Source: Streptomyces alboflavus (GTDB taxonomy: Bacteria > Actinomycetota > Actinomycetes > Streptomycetales > Streptomycetaceae). From it: DNA of 64,000 nucleotides. The DNA lies in assembly GCF_000716675.1 (NCBI RefSeq), contig NZ_JNXT01000026.1:33960-97959 (forward strand). Reading direction: 5' to 3'. Below the pieces are notes generated by a model. It saw only the letters and a list, made by a program, of their open reading frames with translations, did no database searches and was not told where the DNA came from. The stretch's first letter is position 1, and each line of letters opens with the position of its first letter. Below, in pieces: positions 1-9,800 of the stretch. Position numbers and translations under genes: made by a program.

Positions 1-89
1 GCCGCGTCCCAGGGGCCGGGCAGGACGAGCGGTTCGGCGGGCGCCCGGCCGCGGTGCAGGGCGCCGAACGCCTGGGCTGTGGCGGTCAC
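1..89 (-). CDS. PEP mutase / isocitrate lyase-family protein, 5' end only
   Basis: Only the first 29 codons lie in the window; the rest runs off the left edge. The GTG start at 89 overlaps the TGA of the upstream AhpD-like gene (GTGA at 86-89), so the two are translationally coupled. The visible N-terminus has an F-x-A-L-H...LVLP-x-x-WDAA pattern. This is typical of phosphoenolpyruvate mutase/2-methylisocitrate lyase-like proteins, which make or break C-C or C-P bonds next to a carboxylate. The substrate cannot be told from this fragment. Confidence 0.6.
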   Translation of the reverse strand, partial: MTATAQAFGALHRGRAPAEPLVLPGPWDA

Positions 90-616
90 TTGGGCTCTCC
101 TCGCAGGGCGGCGGGGCGGTGCGCGGTGGAGCCCGGAGTGTAGTGGCCCGGCACCATGCGGGAGGTCACCGCGAACCGGTTCCAGCCGTTGATGAGGGTG
201 ATCGCCGCGATCAGGTGGGCGAGTTCGGGCGCGTCGAAGTGCTTGGCCGCGCGCTCGTACACGTCGTCGGGCACGAAGCCGTCGGTGAGGACGGTGACGG
301 CCTCGGTGAGCTCGATGGCCGCGATCTCCTTGGCCGTGTAGAAGTGCTTGGACTCCTCCCAGGTGCTGAGCTGGACGATCCGCTCGACGCTCTCGCCCGC
401 GGCGAGCGCGTCCTTGGTGTGCATGTCGAGGCAGAAGGCGCAGTGGTTGATCTGCGAGGCGCGGATCTGGATCAGTTCGAACAGGACCGGGTCGACGCCC
501 TTCTTGGCGGCGGCGGCGAACTGGATCATGGCCTTGTACGCCTCGGGGGCGTGCTCGGCCATGTTGAGGCGGGGGAGGTGCTCGGGGAGGCGGTCACTGT
601 CCGCGTGCGTCGTCAT
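86..616 (-). CDS. carboxymuconolactone decarboxylase / AhpD-like protein
   Basis: A 176-residue alkylhydroperoxidase D-like protein. The redox pair C59-x-x-C62 followed by H66, with an upstream glutamate and the R-A-S-Q-I-N-x-C run, matches the CMD domain. Family members reduce peroxides through the CxxC pair or act as decarboxylases; the hydrophobic all-helical C-terminus fits the fold. It is the first gene of a coupled pair with the PEP mutase-like gene and diverges from a MocR regulator 47 bp away, which is the likely controller. A second paralogue lies at 41328-41813 beside an ECF41 sigma factor. Confidence 0.85.
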   Translation of the reverse strand: MTTHADSDRLPEHLPRLNMAEHAPEAYKAMIQFAAAAKKGVDPVLFELIQIRASQINHCAFCLDMHTKDALAAGESVERIVQLSTWEESKHFYTAKEIAAIELTEAVTVLTDGFVPDDVYERAAKHFDAPELAHLIAAITLINGWNRFAVTSRMVPGHYTPGSTAHRPAALRGEPK

Positions 617-663
617 GGTGTCGAACGTACGCCGTGATTAGCCCACCGGTATGGTCCATTCCC

Positions 664-2109
664 ATGGATGATTCCTGGGCCAATCGCGGCGGTGGAGAGG
701 GGTCCGGCAGCGGTGGCTGGAGTGTGGACCTGCACCTGGACGCGGCGGGCGCGGGTGCGCGGCCGGGTGTCCGTTCGGGAGTCCGCAGGAGCCTCACGGA
801 CGCGTTGCGCGAGGCGGTCAGGAGCGGCCGCCTCGCCCCCGGGACCCGTCTCCCCTCCTCCCGCACGCTCGCCGTGGACCTCGGCGTCGCCCGCAACACG
901 GTCGCCGACGCGTACGCGGACCTGGTCGCCGAGGGCTGGCTCACGGCCCGGCAGGGCTCGGGCACCCGGGTCGCCGAGCGCGAGGTGCCGCGGCCGGTGG
1001 CGCCCGCGCGCCCGCCGAGAACGGGCGGCGCCCCGCTGTACGACCTGATGGCGGGCACGCCGGACCTGGCCTCGTTCCCGCGCGCGGAGTGGTTGAAGGC
1101 GGCCCGCCGCGCGCTCGCCGCCGCCCCCGACGACGTACTCGGCTACGAGGACCCGCGCGGCCGCGTCGAACTGCGCACAGCCCTCGCGTCCTACCTCGCC
1201 CGCGCCCGGGGCGTGCACGCGGACCCGGACCGGATCGTCGTCGTGCCCGGGTTCGCGCACGGCCTGACCCTCCTCGGCGAGCTGTTGCACGCGCGCGGGC
1301 TGCGGAGCGTCGCCGTGGAGTCGTACGGCCTCGACCTCCACTGGGAGCGGCTGACCCGGGCCGGGCTTCGCACCGTCCCGCTGGCCTTCGACGAACTCGG
1401 CACCCGCACCGACGGGTTGGCGGACCACCGGGCTGTCCTGATGACGCCTGCCCACCAGTTCCCGATGGGTGTGCCGCTGCATCCCGACCGGCGGGCGGCG
1501 GCCGTCGACTGGGCGCGGCGCGCGGACGGGCTGATCCTTGAGGACGACTACGACGGGGAGTTCCGCTACGACCGGCAGCCGGTCGGCGCGCTCCAGGGGC
1601 TCGACCCCGACCGCGTCGTCTACCTCGGCACGGCCAGCAAGTCGCTGGCCCCTGGCCTTCGGCTGGCCTGGATGGTGCTGCCTGACCAACTCGCCTTGGA
1701 AGTCGCCGAGTTGAAGTACGCCGCCGGGGCCGCCAGCAGCTCCCTCGACCAGGTGACGCTGGCGGAGTTCATGACGTCCGGGGCGTACGACCGGCATGTG
1801 CGGGCCTCGCGGCTGCGGTATCGGCGGCGGCGGGACCAGTTGGTCGCCGCGCTCGCCGAGCGGGCGCCGGATGTGCGGGTCACCGGGATCGCGGCGGGGT
1901 TGCACGCGGTTGTGCGGCTCCCGCCGGGGTCGGAGCAGGCCGTGGTCCAGGCTGCGCACTGGCAGCGGCTTGCTCTTCAGGGGGTGTCGCGGTTTCGTCA
2001 CCCTCTGGCTGTGGCTCCTTCGGAGGATGCGCTGGTCGTGGGGTACGGTACGCCGCCCGATCACGCGTGGGCGGCGGCGTTGGACGCGTTGTGCCGGGCG
2101 CTGCCTTGA
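664..2109 (+). CDS. MocR-family regulator (GntR winged helix fused to PLP aminotransferase-like domain)
   Basis: A 481-residue MocR/PdxR-type regulator. The N-terminal GntR winged helix (about residues 38-105) is followed by a class I aminotransferase-like domain (about 120-475) containing the L-E-D-D-Y-D-G-E-F-R-Y block. The PLP-binding lysine lies in T-A-S-K-S-L-A-P-G (K326, codon at 1639). These proteins sense PLP or an amine adduct and usually regulate a divergent neighbour, here the AhpD/PEP-mutase pair. ATG 664 is chosen over an in-frame start at 634 because the MDDSW N-terminus is family-typical and it leaves room for a divergent promoter. It is followed by a tandem repeat. Confidence 0.88.
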   Translation: MDDSWANRGGGEGSGSGGWSVDLHLDAAGAGARPGVRSGVRRSLTDALREAVRSGRLAPGTRLPSSRTLAVDLGVARNTVADAYADLVAEGWLTARQGSGTRVAEREVPRPVAPARPPRTGGAPLYDLMAGTPDLASFPRAEWLKAARRALAAAPDDVLGYEDPRGRVELRTALASYLARARGVHADPDRIVVVPGFAHGLTLLGELLHARGLRSVAVESYGLDLHWERLTRAGLRTVPLAFDELGTRTDGLADHRAVLMTPAHQFPMGVPLHPDRRAAAVDWARRADGLILEDDYDGEFRYDRQPVGALQGLDPDRVVYLGTASKSLAPGLRLAWMVLPDQLALEVAELKYAAGAASSSLDQVTLAEFMTSGAYDRHVRASRLRYRRRRDQLVAALAERAPDVRVTGIAAGLHAVVRLPPGSEQAVVQAAHWQRLALQGVSRFRHPLAVAPSEDALVVGYGTPPDHAWAAALDALCRALP

Positions 2110-2320
2110 CTATGGGGCTGCGCCCCTGTTCCCCCTCATCGGCGCTCCGCGCCTCGCCCTCAAACGCCGGGCGGGCTGGATCCCTCGCCTCGGCCTCAAG
2201 GGGCGGGTGGGCTGGATCCCTCGCCTGGGCCTCAAGGGGCGGGTGGGCTGGATCCCTCGCCTCGGCCTCAAGGGGCGGGCGGGCTGGATTCCCTCGCCTG
2301 GGCCTCAAGTTCAGCGTGCG
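2110..2320. repeat. dispersed GC-rich repeat with 36-bp tandem units
   Basis: The intergenic stretch starts with the dispersed block described at 50519 (a GGGGC-rich hairpin, then a TCAAACGCCGGGCGGGCTGG tail). It continues as three full 36-bp units (2173-2208, 2209-2244, 2245-2280) and a partial fourth to about 2312. Each unit has the core GGGCTGGATCCCTCGCCT and ends in CTCAAGGGGCGGG. No gene is supported here. It lies between the 3' ends of two convergent genes and may act as a transcription barrier. Confidence 0.8.
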
Positions 2321-3073
2321 CTAGACGCTCCTCTGCCCCTCCAGCCACTCCCCGAACGTCGTCGGTGCGATCCGTGCCCCCTCGCCGGGGAGCAGCACCT
2401 CGCCTGCCATCGACGTGCCGAACGGGCCCGACCACGTGGGGATCAGCTTGACCTCGTGGCCCCGGGCCTGGTGGGTGCGGCGGGCCATGTCGACGAGGTC
2501 CTGGGTCTCGGGGCCCGCGACGTCGACGTAGCGGCCCTGCGCCTGGGGGGCTGTCGCGATTTCCGCGAGGACGTCCGCGATGTCGGCGGGGGCGATCGGC
2601 TGGACCAGGAGGGGCGCGATCGTGGCGACGCCGTCCTGCTCGGTCCAGGCGGCCACCATCTCGGCGAAGTCGTGGAACTGCGTGGCCGGGACGATGGTCC
2701 ACGGCACCGGGCCCTCGGCGACCAGGCGCTCCTGCTCGCGCTTGCCGACGTAGTGGGCGTTGCCGTCGACGCGGGACATGCCGGCGATGGAGAGGAGCAC
2801 GTGGTGGCGGACGCCCGCCTTCTTCTCGGCGGCGAGGAGGTTGCGTGTGACGGTGCCGAAGAACGCGACGGTCTCCTCGGGGTCGGTGGCCGTGCAGTTG
2901 GTGGTGTCGACGACGGCGTCCGCCCCCGCGAGGGCGGCGTCGAGCCCTTCGCCGGTGAGCAGGTCCACGCCGAGTGAGCGGCTGATGCGGACGACCTCGT
3001 GGCCCGCCTTCTCCAGGGCGGTGGCGGTGAGGGCCCCGATGTTCCCGGTGGCTCCGGCGACGGCGATACGCAT
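2321..3073 (-). CDS. NmrA-like NAD(P)-binding protein (atypical SDR)
   Basis: A 250-residue protein with an N-terminal Rossmann motif G-A-T-G-N-I-G at residues 7-13 and the layout of NmrA/TMR-like atypical short-chain dehydrogenases: NAD(P)-binding half first, then a substrate-lobe region with P-I-A-P-A-D-I-A-D. Members act as NAD(P)H-dependent quinone or flavin reductases or as redox sensors without catalysis. There is no classical YxxxK. It diverges from an Rrf2 regulator, and the 119-bp gap contains a strong palindrome, so regulation by that protein is likely. Confidence 0.8.
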   Translation of the reverse strand: MRIAVAGATGNIGALTATALEKAGHEVVRISRSLGVDLLTGEGLDAALAGADAVVDTTNCTATDPEETVAFFGTVTRNLLAAEKKAGVRHHVLLSIAGMSRVDGNAHYVGKREQERLVAEGPVPWTIVPATQFHDFAEMVAAWTEQDGVATIAPLLVQPIAPADIADVLAEIATAPQAQGRYVDVAGPETQDLVDMARRTHQARGHEVKLIPTWSGPFGTSMAGEVLLPGEGARIAPTTFGEWLEGQRSV

Positions 3074-3129
3074 GACGTTTCTCCCCTGGGTGTCGGTGTG
3101 TGCCTGGTCGCGCTCGATGCGGCAAACGG

Positions 3130-3181
3130 TATCTCGGACTTAATCTATCCGCAATATCCGGGATCCGGGATGTCCGAGATA
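3130..3181. promoter_or_regulatory. inverted-repeat operator between NmrA-like and Rrf2 genes
   Basis: Perfect 10-bp arms TATCTCGGAC (3130-3139) and GTCCGAGATA (3172-3181) flank an AT-richer centre. The centre contains ATCCGGGATCCGGGAT direct repeats. The site lies 11 bp upstream of the Rrf2 start and covers the divergent promoter region. It is the best candidate for autoregulation and control of the NmrA-like gene. Confidence 0.6.
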
Positions 3182-3192
3182 GACTCGGCGCC

Positions 3193-3666
3193 ATGAAGCT
3201 GCCTGTGAGTACCGAGTGGGTGTTGCACTGCGCCACGTCGCTGGCGCAGCTGGAGCCGGGGGCGACCGCGTCGGCGGCGCAGCTCGCGGGCCACTTCGGC
3301 GTGCCGCAGGCGTATCTGGCCAAGCAGCTCCAGCCCCTGGTCAAGGCGGGCGTCCTGGCCGCGACGACCGGCCCGCGGGGCGGCTTCCGGCTCGCGCGGC
3401 AGGCGGCCGAGGTCACGCTGCTCGACATCGTCGAGGCGGTGGACGGTGCGGCCTCTCCGTACGAATGCCGGGAGATCCGGCAGCAGGGGCGCGGCGCGCT
3501 GCCCGCCGAGGACTGCCGGGCGGCGTGCCCCATCGCGGCGAGGATGGCCGACGCGCACACGGCGTGGCGCGCCAGCCTGGCCTCCGTGTCCCTCGCCGAC
3601 CTCCTGGCCGAGATCCCCGAGTGGGCCCCGGAGCGCACCCGCCGCCTCCTGACGGGCACGGCCTGA
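3193..3666 (+). CDS. Rrf2-family transcriptional regulator
   Basis: A 157-residue winged-helix protein. The recognition region (about 25-70) includes A-Y-L-A-K-Q-L-Q-P-L followed by G-P-R-G-G-F-R-L-A, the Rrf2 wing. Three cysteines (C92, C108, C112) lie in the region where IscR/NsrR proteins bind an Fe-S cluster, but their spacing (x15, x3) is not the classical one, so the signal could be thiol oxidation instead. ATG 3193 is preferred to an upstream GTG at 3100 because it begins the family-typical N-terminus and keeps the operator outside the gene. Confidence 0.85.
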   Translation: MKLPVSTEWVLHCATSLAQLEPGATASAAQLAGHFGVPQAYLAKQLQPLVKAGVLAATTGPRGGFRLARQAAEVTLLDIVEAVDGAASPYECREIRQQGRGALPAEDCRAACPIAARMADAHTAWRASLASVSLADLLAEIPEWAPERTRRLLTGTA

Positions 3667-3891
3667 CCGCCCCGCGCCCGCGCACCCCCGGGCACCGACG
3701 GGTCCCGGCACGGCCGAGATCTCCGCTCTTGTCGTGATGAGACGTCAACTGCCGGACTTCTGCGGCCAGTTGACCCGAGCTCGCACACCTGTCTAGAACT
3801 CCTCCCAGTTTTCCGTTCCCTGCTCCTGGAATTCCACGGGGCGGCACTCCGTGCTGCCCTCATTCGGAAGCGCAGAGAGGTAGTCGGCACA

Positions 3892-6800
3892 GTGAGAACT
3901 GGTCATCGCGGGCCGTTAGCCGCCCTCGTCATCTCGGCGGTGGTCGCCACGGCGCTGCCGCACATCGCCTTCGCGTCGGAGCCCGACGCCGTACCGGAAC
4001 AGAGACAGGTGGACGCCCCGGAGCCCCGGGCCGATCCGCCGAAGGACCCGCCGAAGCGGTCCTATCCCCGCAACTCCCCACGCCTGAAGGTCACCTACGG
4101 CGCGGACGGCGCCACCGCCATCAGGCCCCCCTCGGTCGTCCGCGCGACCGGCCCCGAGCTCTCCTGGCCCAGAGCCGAGGGGCGCGACGTCGTCGGCTAT
4201 CAGCTGCACCGCTCGCCGAAGGCGGACTTCCGGCCGACGACATCGACCTTGGTGGCCGAACTCGGCAAGGGGACCACGCGCCATCGGGACACCACCACCG
4301 CACCGACCCCGCAGTCGAGCCGCACCGAGACCGGGCGCCGCTACGCGTACCGGGTCCTGGTGAAGACCAAGGACGGCCGGCTGCTGGGCTCACCGGTGCG
4401 GCGCGTGGGCGTACCGAAGGCGGGCCACACCCTCCGCGTCACGGCGGCGGACAAGGGCGCGGGGAAGGCCCGGGACGCGCTGGAGTTCTCGATGGCGGGG
4501 ATCCCGAAGAAGGCCCGTGTCCTCGACGCCCGGGTCCACCTGCGGGCCGGGAACGGCAAGGACCTGTCGCGGGACGCCACGGCCCTCGCCCGCCGCTGGC
4601 TCAAGGACCCGAAGGCCGGCCAGGGTCTGCCGGTGAAGGCGGAGGCGGCCGACCCGGGCCGCGCCCGCCTCGGTGTCGTCTACGCGACCCCCACCCCCTG
4701 GGACACCTACTACGCCCCGGGCACCCCGACCCGCATGACCGCCCGCAACACCTACCCGGTGACGGTCACGGTCACCAACACGACGACCTCGGCCTGGCCC
4801 GCGGGCGAGCGACAGCTCAGCTACCGGTGGGCGTTCCCGGACGGCTCGGACGCCACGTCCGGCGACAACCAGTTGCGCACGGACGTCCCGGCCCTCGCGG
4901 CGGGCGCGTCCGCGACCGTGCGGGCCGAGGTCAAGGCCCCGCCCGTCGACGGCAACCGGCGCGCGGGCTTCACCCTGACCTGGGACGTCTACAACAAGGC
5001 CGACGACTCCTGGCTGTCGCAGAAGCCCGGCATCGGCGGCCTCGCCCAGGCGACGGCCGTCGAGGACCCGACGGCGGACCGGCTCGGCCTGGAGAAGTAC
5101 CACGCGTACACGGGCAAGAACACCGGCGCGGGCTCGACCCTGATGTCCAACGTCGGCTCGGGCAACGCCGTCTGGTCGTACGACGCGTTCAGCAACCCGG
5201 GCCGCGGCATCAACACCTTCGCGCGCTTCACGTACAACGCGCAGGACACCTCCGACGGCCAGTTGGGCCACGGCTGGTCGGCGCAGGCGTCGGGGCCGCT
5301 GCGGCTCGGCGCCGTGCTCGACTTCCACCCGGACGTGAATCCGGGCGAGGCGTACGTCGTCGACGGCGACGGCACCCAGCAGATCTTCCGGAAGGACGGC
5401 GGCGGGCAGTGGCAGCCCTCGCCCGGGTACCACTACCGCCTGAAGGCGAAGGAGGGCGCGCGCACGTCGTGCCTGCCGGGCGTCGACCCCGAGGTGCCGG
5501 ACGCCTGGACGCTGACCCGCCCGGACGGCACCCGCTTCCTGATCGGCTGTGACGGCTATCTGACCTCGGTCGTCGACAAGAACGGCAACACGCAGACGTA
5601 CGAGTACGAGCTGCGCGACTCCGGCAACCGGCGCGTCAAGTTCCTCACCCGGATCAAGGACCCGTCGGCGCGGACGACACTCCAGCTCGACTACTACCGG
5701 CCGGGCGACGCGACCTACGAGTACATCGACGACAAGGGCGAGAAGGCCTCGGGCAAGGACCTCTGGAACCCGAGGATCTACGACCACCTGAAGTCGGTCA
5801 CGGACGTCTCGGGGCGCAAGGTCGCCTTCCACTACACCGAGAAGGGCCATCTCGGCCGCCTCACCGACGGCGACGGATCGGCGCAGCCCAAGGTCTTCAA
5901 GTTCACGTACGACGCGACGCAGGGCGCCAAGAACCCGAAGCTGACGAAGGTCACCGACCCGCGCGGCCACAGCACAGGACTCGACTACTCGGTCACCGCC
6001 GAGACCGACTACCGCTGGTCCACGAAGACGGTCACGGACCGCCTCGACGGCACGACGGACTTCGCGTACAAGAAGCGGCAGGGCGGCGGCGACGAGACCC
6101 GGGTCACCGACGCCGAGCGGAACTCCGCCACCTATGAGACCGACGACGGCGACCGTCCGGTGAAGGTCGTCAACGCCAAGTCCGAGCATACGAAGATGAG
6201 TTGGGACGGCGACAACAACGTCACGCTCCTGGAGGAGAACAACGGCGCCAAGACGGCCTACTGCTACGACGAGAAGACCGGCTATCCGCTGTGGGAGCGG
6301 TCGGCGGAGGAGAACAAGGACGGCGTGCCGCCCGCCGCGGACTGCGCGCCCGGCAAGTCCCCGGCGCACGCGACCCGTTACGAGTACCAGACCCGTGAGG
6401 ACGGCTACGTCGCCGACCTGCGGAAGAAGACCTCCGCGGAGAACCGGACCTGGGAGTTCGGCCACGACGCCAAGGGCAACCTGAAGAAGGTCACCGACCC
6501 CAAGGGCGTCTCGACCCCCGCGGACGGCGACTACACGACGACGTACGACTACGACGCGTACGGCCAGCTGACCAAGGCCACCGACGCGGTCGGCAACCCC
6601 ACCCTCTACTCGGACTTCGCGCCGTCCGGCTATCCGCGCACCACCACGGACGCCCTCAGCAAGGTCACGAAGACCGAGTACGACGAGCGCGGCCAGGTCA
6701 CCGCCGCCATCGACGCGCTGGGCAAGAAGACCACCCAGACCTACGACACCTACGGCCGCCCGCTGGTCTCGAAGGTCCCGAAGGACCAGGCGGCGGGCGA

Positions 6801-9800
6801 GTACATCACGACCCCGGCGCCCGTGTACGACCCGAACGACAACGTCGAGAAGTCCACCGCCCCGAACGACGCGGTGTCGACGGCCGTCTACGACAAGGCC
6901 GACCAGGTCACCTCGGCCACCGCGCCCAAGGACACGGACACGTCCGGCGAGCGCAGGACGCTCTACACGTACGACAAAGTGGGCAACCTGCGCACGACGA
7001 CGGAGCCGAAGGGCGTGGCGACCCCGTCGACCCCCGACGACTACGTCACCACGAACACCTACGACGAGATCTACCAGCTGACCGCCGTCACCAACGCCAA
7101 GAAGGAGAAGGTCAGCTACCTGTACGACGGCGTGGGCAACCCGGTCCGCGTCATCGACCCGAAGAAGAACGCCACCTCCGACCCCGACGACTACACCACC
7201 AAGACCGACTACGACATGAACCACCGGGTCGTCGCGGTCACGGACGCGGCCGGGCGCACCACCAAGCAGGCCTACGACAAGGACTCCCTGGTCGTGTCGA
7301 CGACCGACCAGGAGAACAACACCACCAAGAACCACTACGACGAGCGCGGCAAGCTCGCCGTGACGGAGGTCCCGTACGCGGACAAGACGCTCCGCACGAC
7401 GAAGTTCGGCTACGACGAGGTCGGCAACCGGATCAAGGTGTTCACGCCGCGCAGCGTGGCCGCCGACCGTCCGGACGCCTTCGTCTCCGAGACCACGTAC
7501 GACGAACTCAACCGCCCCAAGCGGCAGATCCAGCCGTACGACCCGAAGGACCCGCGCTACAACCGGAAGGTCTGGACGGAGACGACGTACGACGCGGTGG
7601 GCCGGGTCGAGAAGGTCTCGATGCCGCCGTCCGAGGGCGAGCAGACCCGCAACGACACGGCCTACGGGTATTACGACAACGGCTGGGTGAAGTCGTCCAA
7701 GGACGCCTGGAACATCACCACGACCTACGACTACAACAAGCTCGGCCAGCAGAGCGCCCGCCAGCTCACCTCGGCCGCGGGCTCCTCGAGCCGCACCATG
7801 CGCTGGGGCCACTACCCGGACGGGAAGCTCAAGTCGCTGGACGACGACGGGATTCCGGTGGGCCGCAACGAGGTCCTGGGGGAGGCGGCCCAGAAGCGCG
7901 GGAGCGCCGGGTGGAAGCTGCCGATCCCCAAGTCCGGCACGTACACGGCGTACGCGGACCGTCCCGGTGACGGCAAGGGCTGGATCAAGCTCGACAAGAA
8001 GGCGTACAAGAGGAACGAGTTCACCACGCTGAAGGCCGCGGGCGCCTCGAAGGTCAAGCTTGTCCGCGACGCCCCGGCCGCGGCGGACACCGAGCGCAAG
8101 CGCTTCGCGTACGCCTACGACGTGAACGGCAACCTCACCTCGATCGACGACAAGTCCACCGGCACGAAGGTCGACGCGTACACGATCTCCTACACGGGCC
8201 TGAACCAGGTCGAGAAGGTCGTGGAGGCGCTGGCGGGCCAGGAGAAGAAGGCCACGTCGTACACGTACGACGCGAACGGGCAGCCGGAGACGCTCACGCA
8301 CCCCGACCAGTACGCCAAGTACACCTACGACCTGCGCGAGCTGGTGAAGACGGCGTCGGTCGGCAAGTCGCCGTCGGACACGTCCCCGAAGACCACGTCG
8401 TACGACTACACCTGGCGGGGCGAGAAGAAGCAGGAGACCAAGGCCAACAAGAACACGGTCGACTACACCTACCACCTGGACGGCGCCCTCAAGTCCCAGA
8501 CGGAGAAGAAGCCGAACGGCACCCTTGTCTCCTCGCACACCTACGCCTACGACCCCAACGGCAACAAGGCGCGCGACGAGGCGAAGAAGATGAACGCCGA
8601 CGACGCCTCGAAGTACCTCTCCTCCACCACGGAGTACGCCTACGACCCGGCGGACCGCCTGTCCAAGTCGACCCGCACCGGGGACGGGGCCGGGACGGAG
8701 ACCTATGTCCACGACGACAACGCGAACGTCATCTCCCAGACGGTCAAGGGCAAGACGACCACGTACGGCTACGACCGCAACCGGCTCCTGAAGGCGGCAT
8801 CGGGCGGTGCGGAGGCCTGGTACCAGTACGACCCCTTCGGCCGTCAGGAGACGGTGACGAGCGGCGGTCAGGTGGTGGAGCGGAACACCTACGACGGCTT
8901 CGACCGTGTCACGCGGCACGAGAAGGCGGACGGTGCGGCGCGCGCCCTGAAGGCCACGACGTACGCCTACGACCCGCTGGACCGCACCGCGAACCGCACG
9001 GACTCCGCGGGCAAGAAGACGGACTTCAACTACCTGGGCATGTCCGGGGAGGTCCTCAGCGAGGACGTCGCGGGCAAGCTGACGAAGTCCTACCAGTACA
9101 GCCCCTGGGGCGAGCGCCTGTCCCAGGTCAAGCACGCCGCCGACGGCAAGACGGAGGACACCTACTACGGCTACAACAGCCACACGGACGTCGAGTCCCT
9201 CACGGACAAGGACGGCAACGCCAAGGCCACGTACGGCTACACGGCCTACGGCAACGCCGACCCCGCCGACTTCACCGGCATCGACAAGCCCACGGCGACC
9301 GACCCGACGAAGGAGTCGTACAACCCGTACCGCTTCAACTCCAAGCGCTGGGACGGGGCATCGGGGACCTACGACATGGGGTTCCGGGACTACAGCCCCG
9401 GACTGAACCGCTTCACGACCCGGGACATGTACACCGGGGCGCTGGCGGACATGGAGCTGGGATCCGACCCGCTGACGGGCAACCGCTACGCGTTCGCGGG
9501 CGGCAACCCCACCACGTTCCTGGAGTACGACGGCCACGACTTCGGCATCCCCAGCATCACCAACACGTTCAAGGGCATGCGGGAGGGCCTGACGAACGGC
9601 TTCAAGGGGGCCGCGAAGGGCGGCGCGAAGCTGGCCGGGAAGCGCAATCCCGTGGGGCTCACCTTCAGCGCCCTCAGGATCGCCGGGGTCATCGACGTGA
9701 ACCCCTGGGACAAGGCCGTGGACAGCTTCGTGGAGAAGGCCGCGAGCGCGGTCTTCGGCGGTGAGTCCAACGGGAGTTCACGCAACGGCACCCGCGACAA

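Noticed and set aside
4390..9537. 1715-codon open frame antisense to the Rhs gene
   Set aside because: It is the mirror of a GC-rich coding frame: Arg/Val/Leu/Gly-rich with no domain, while the sense strand has clear Rhs repeats and signal peptide.
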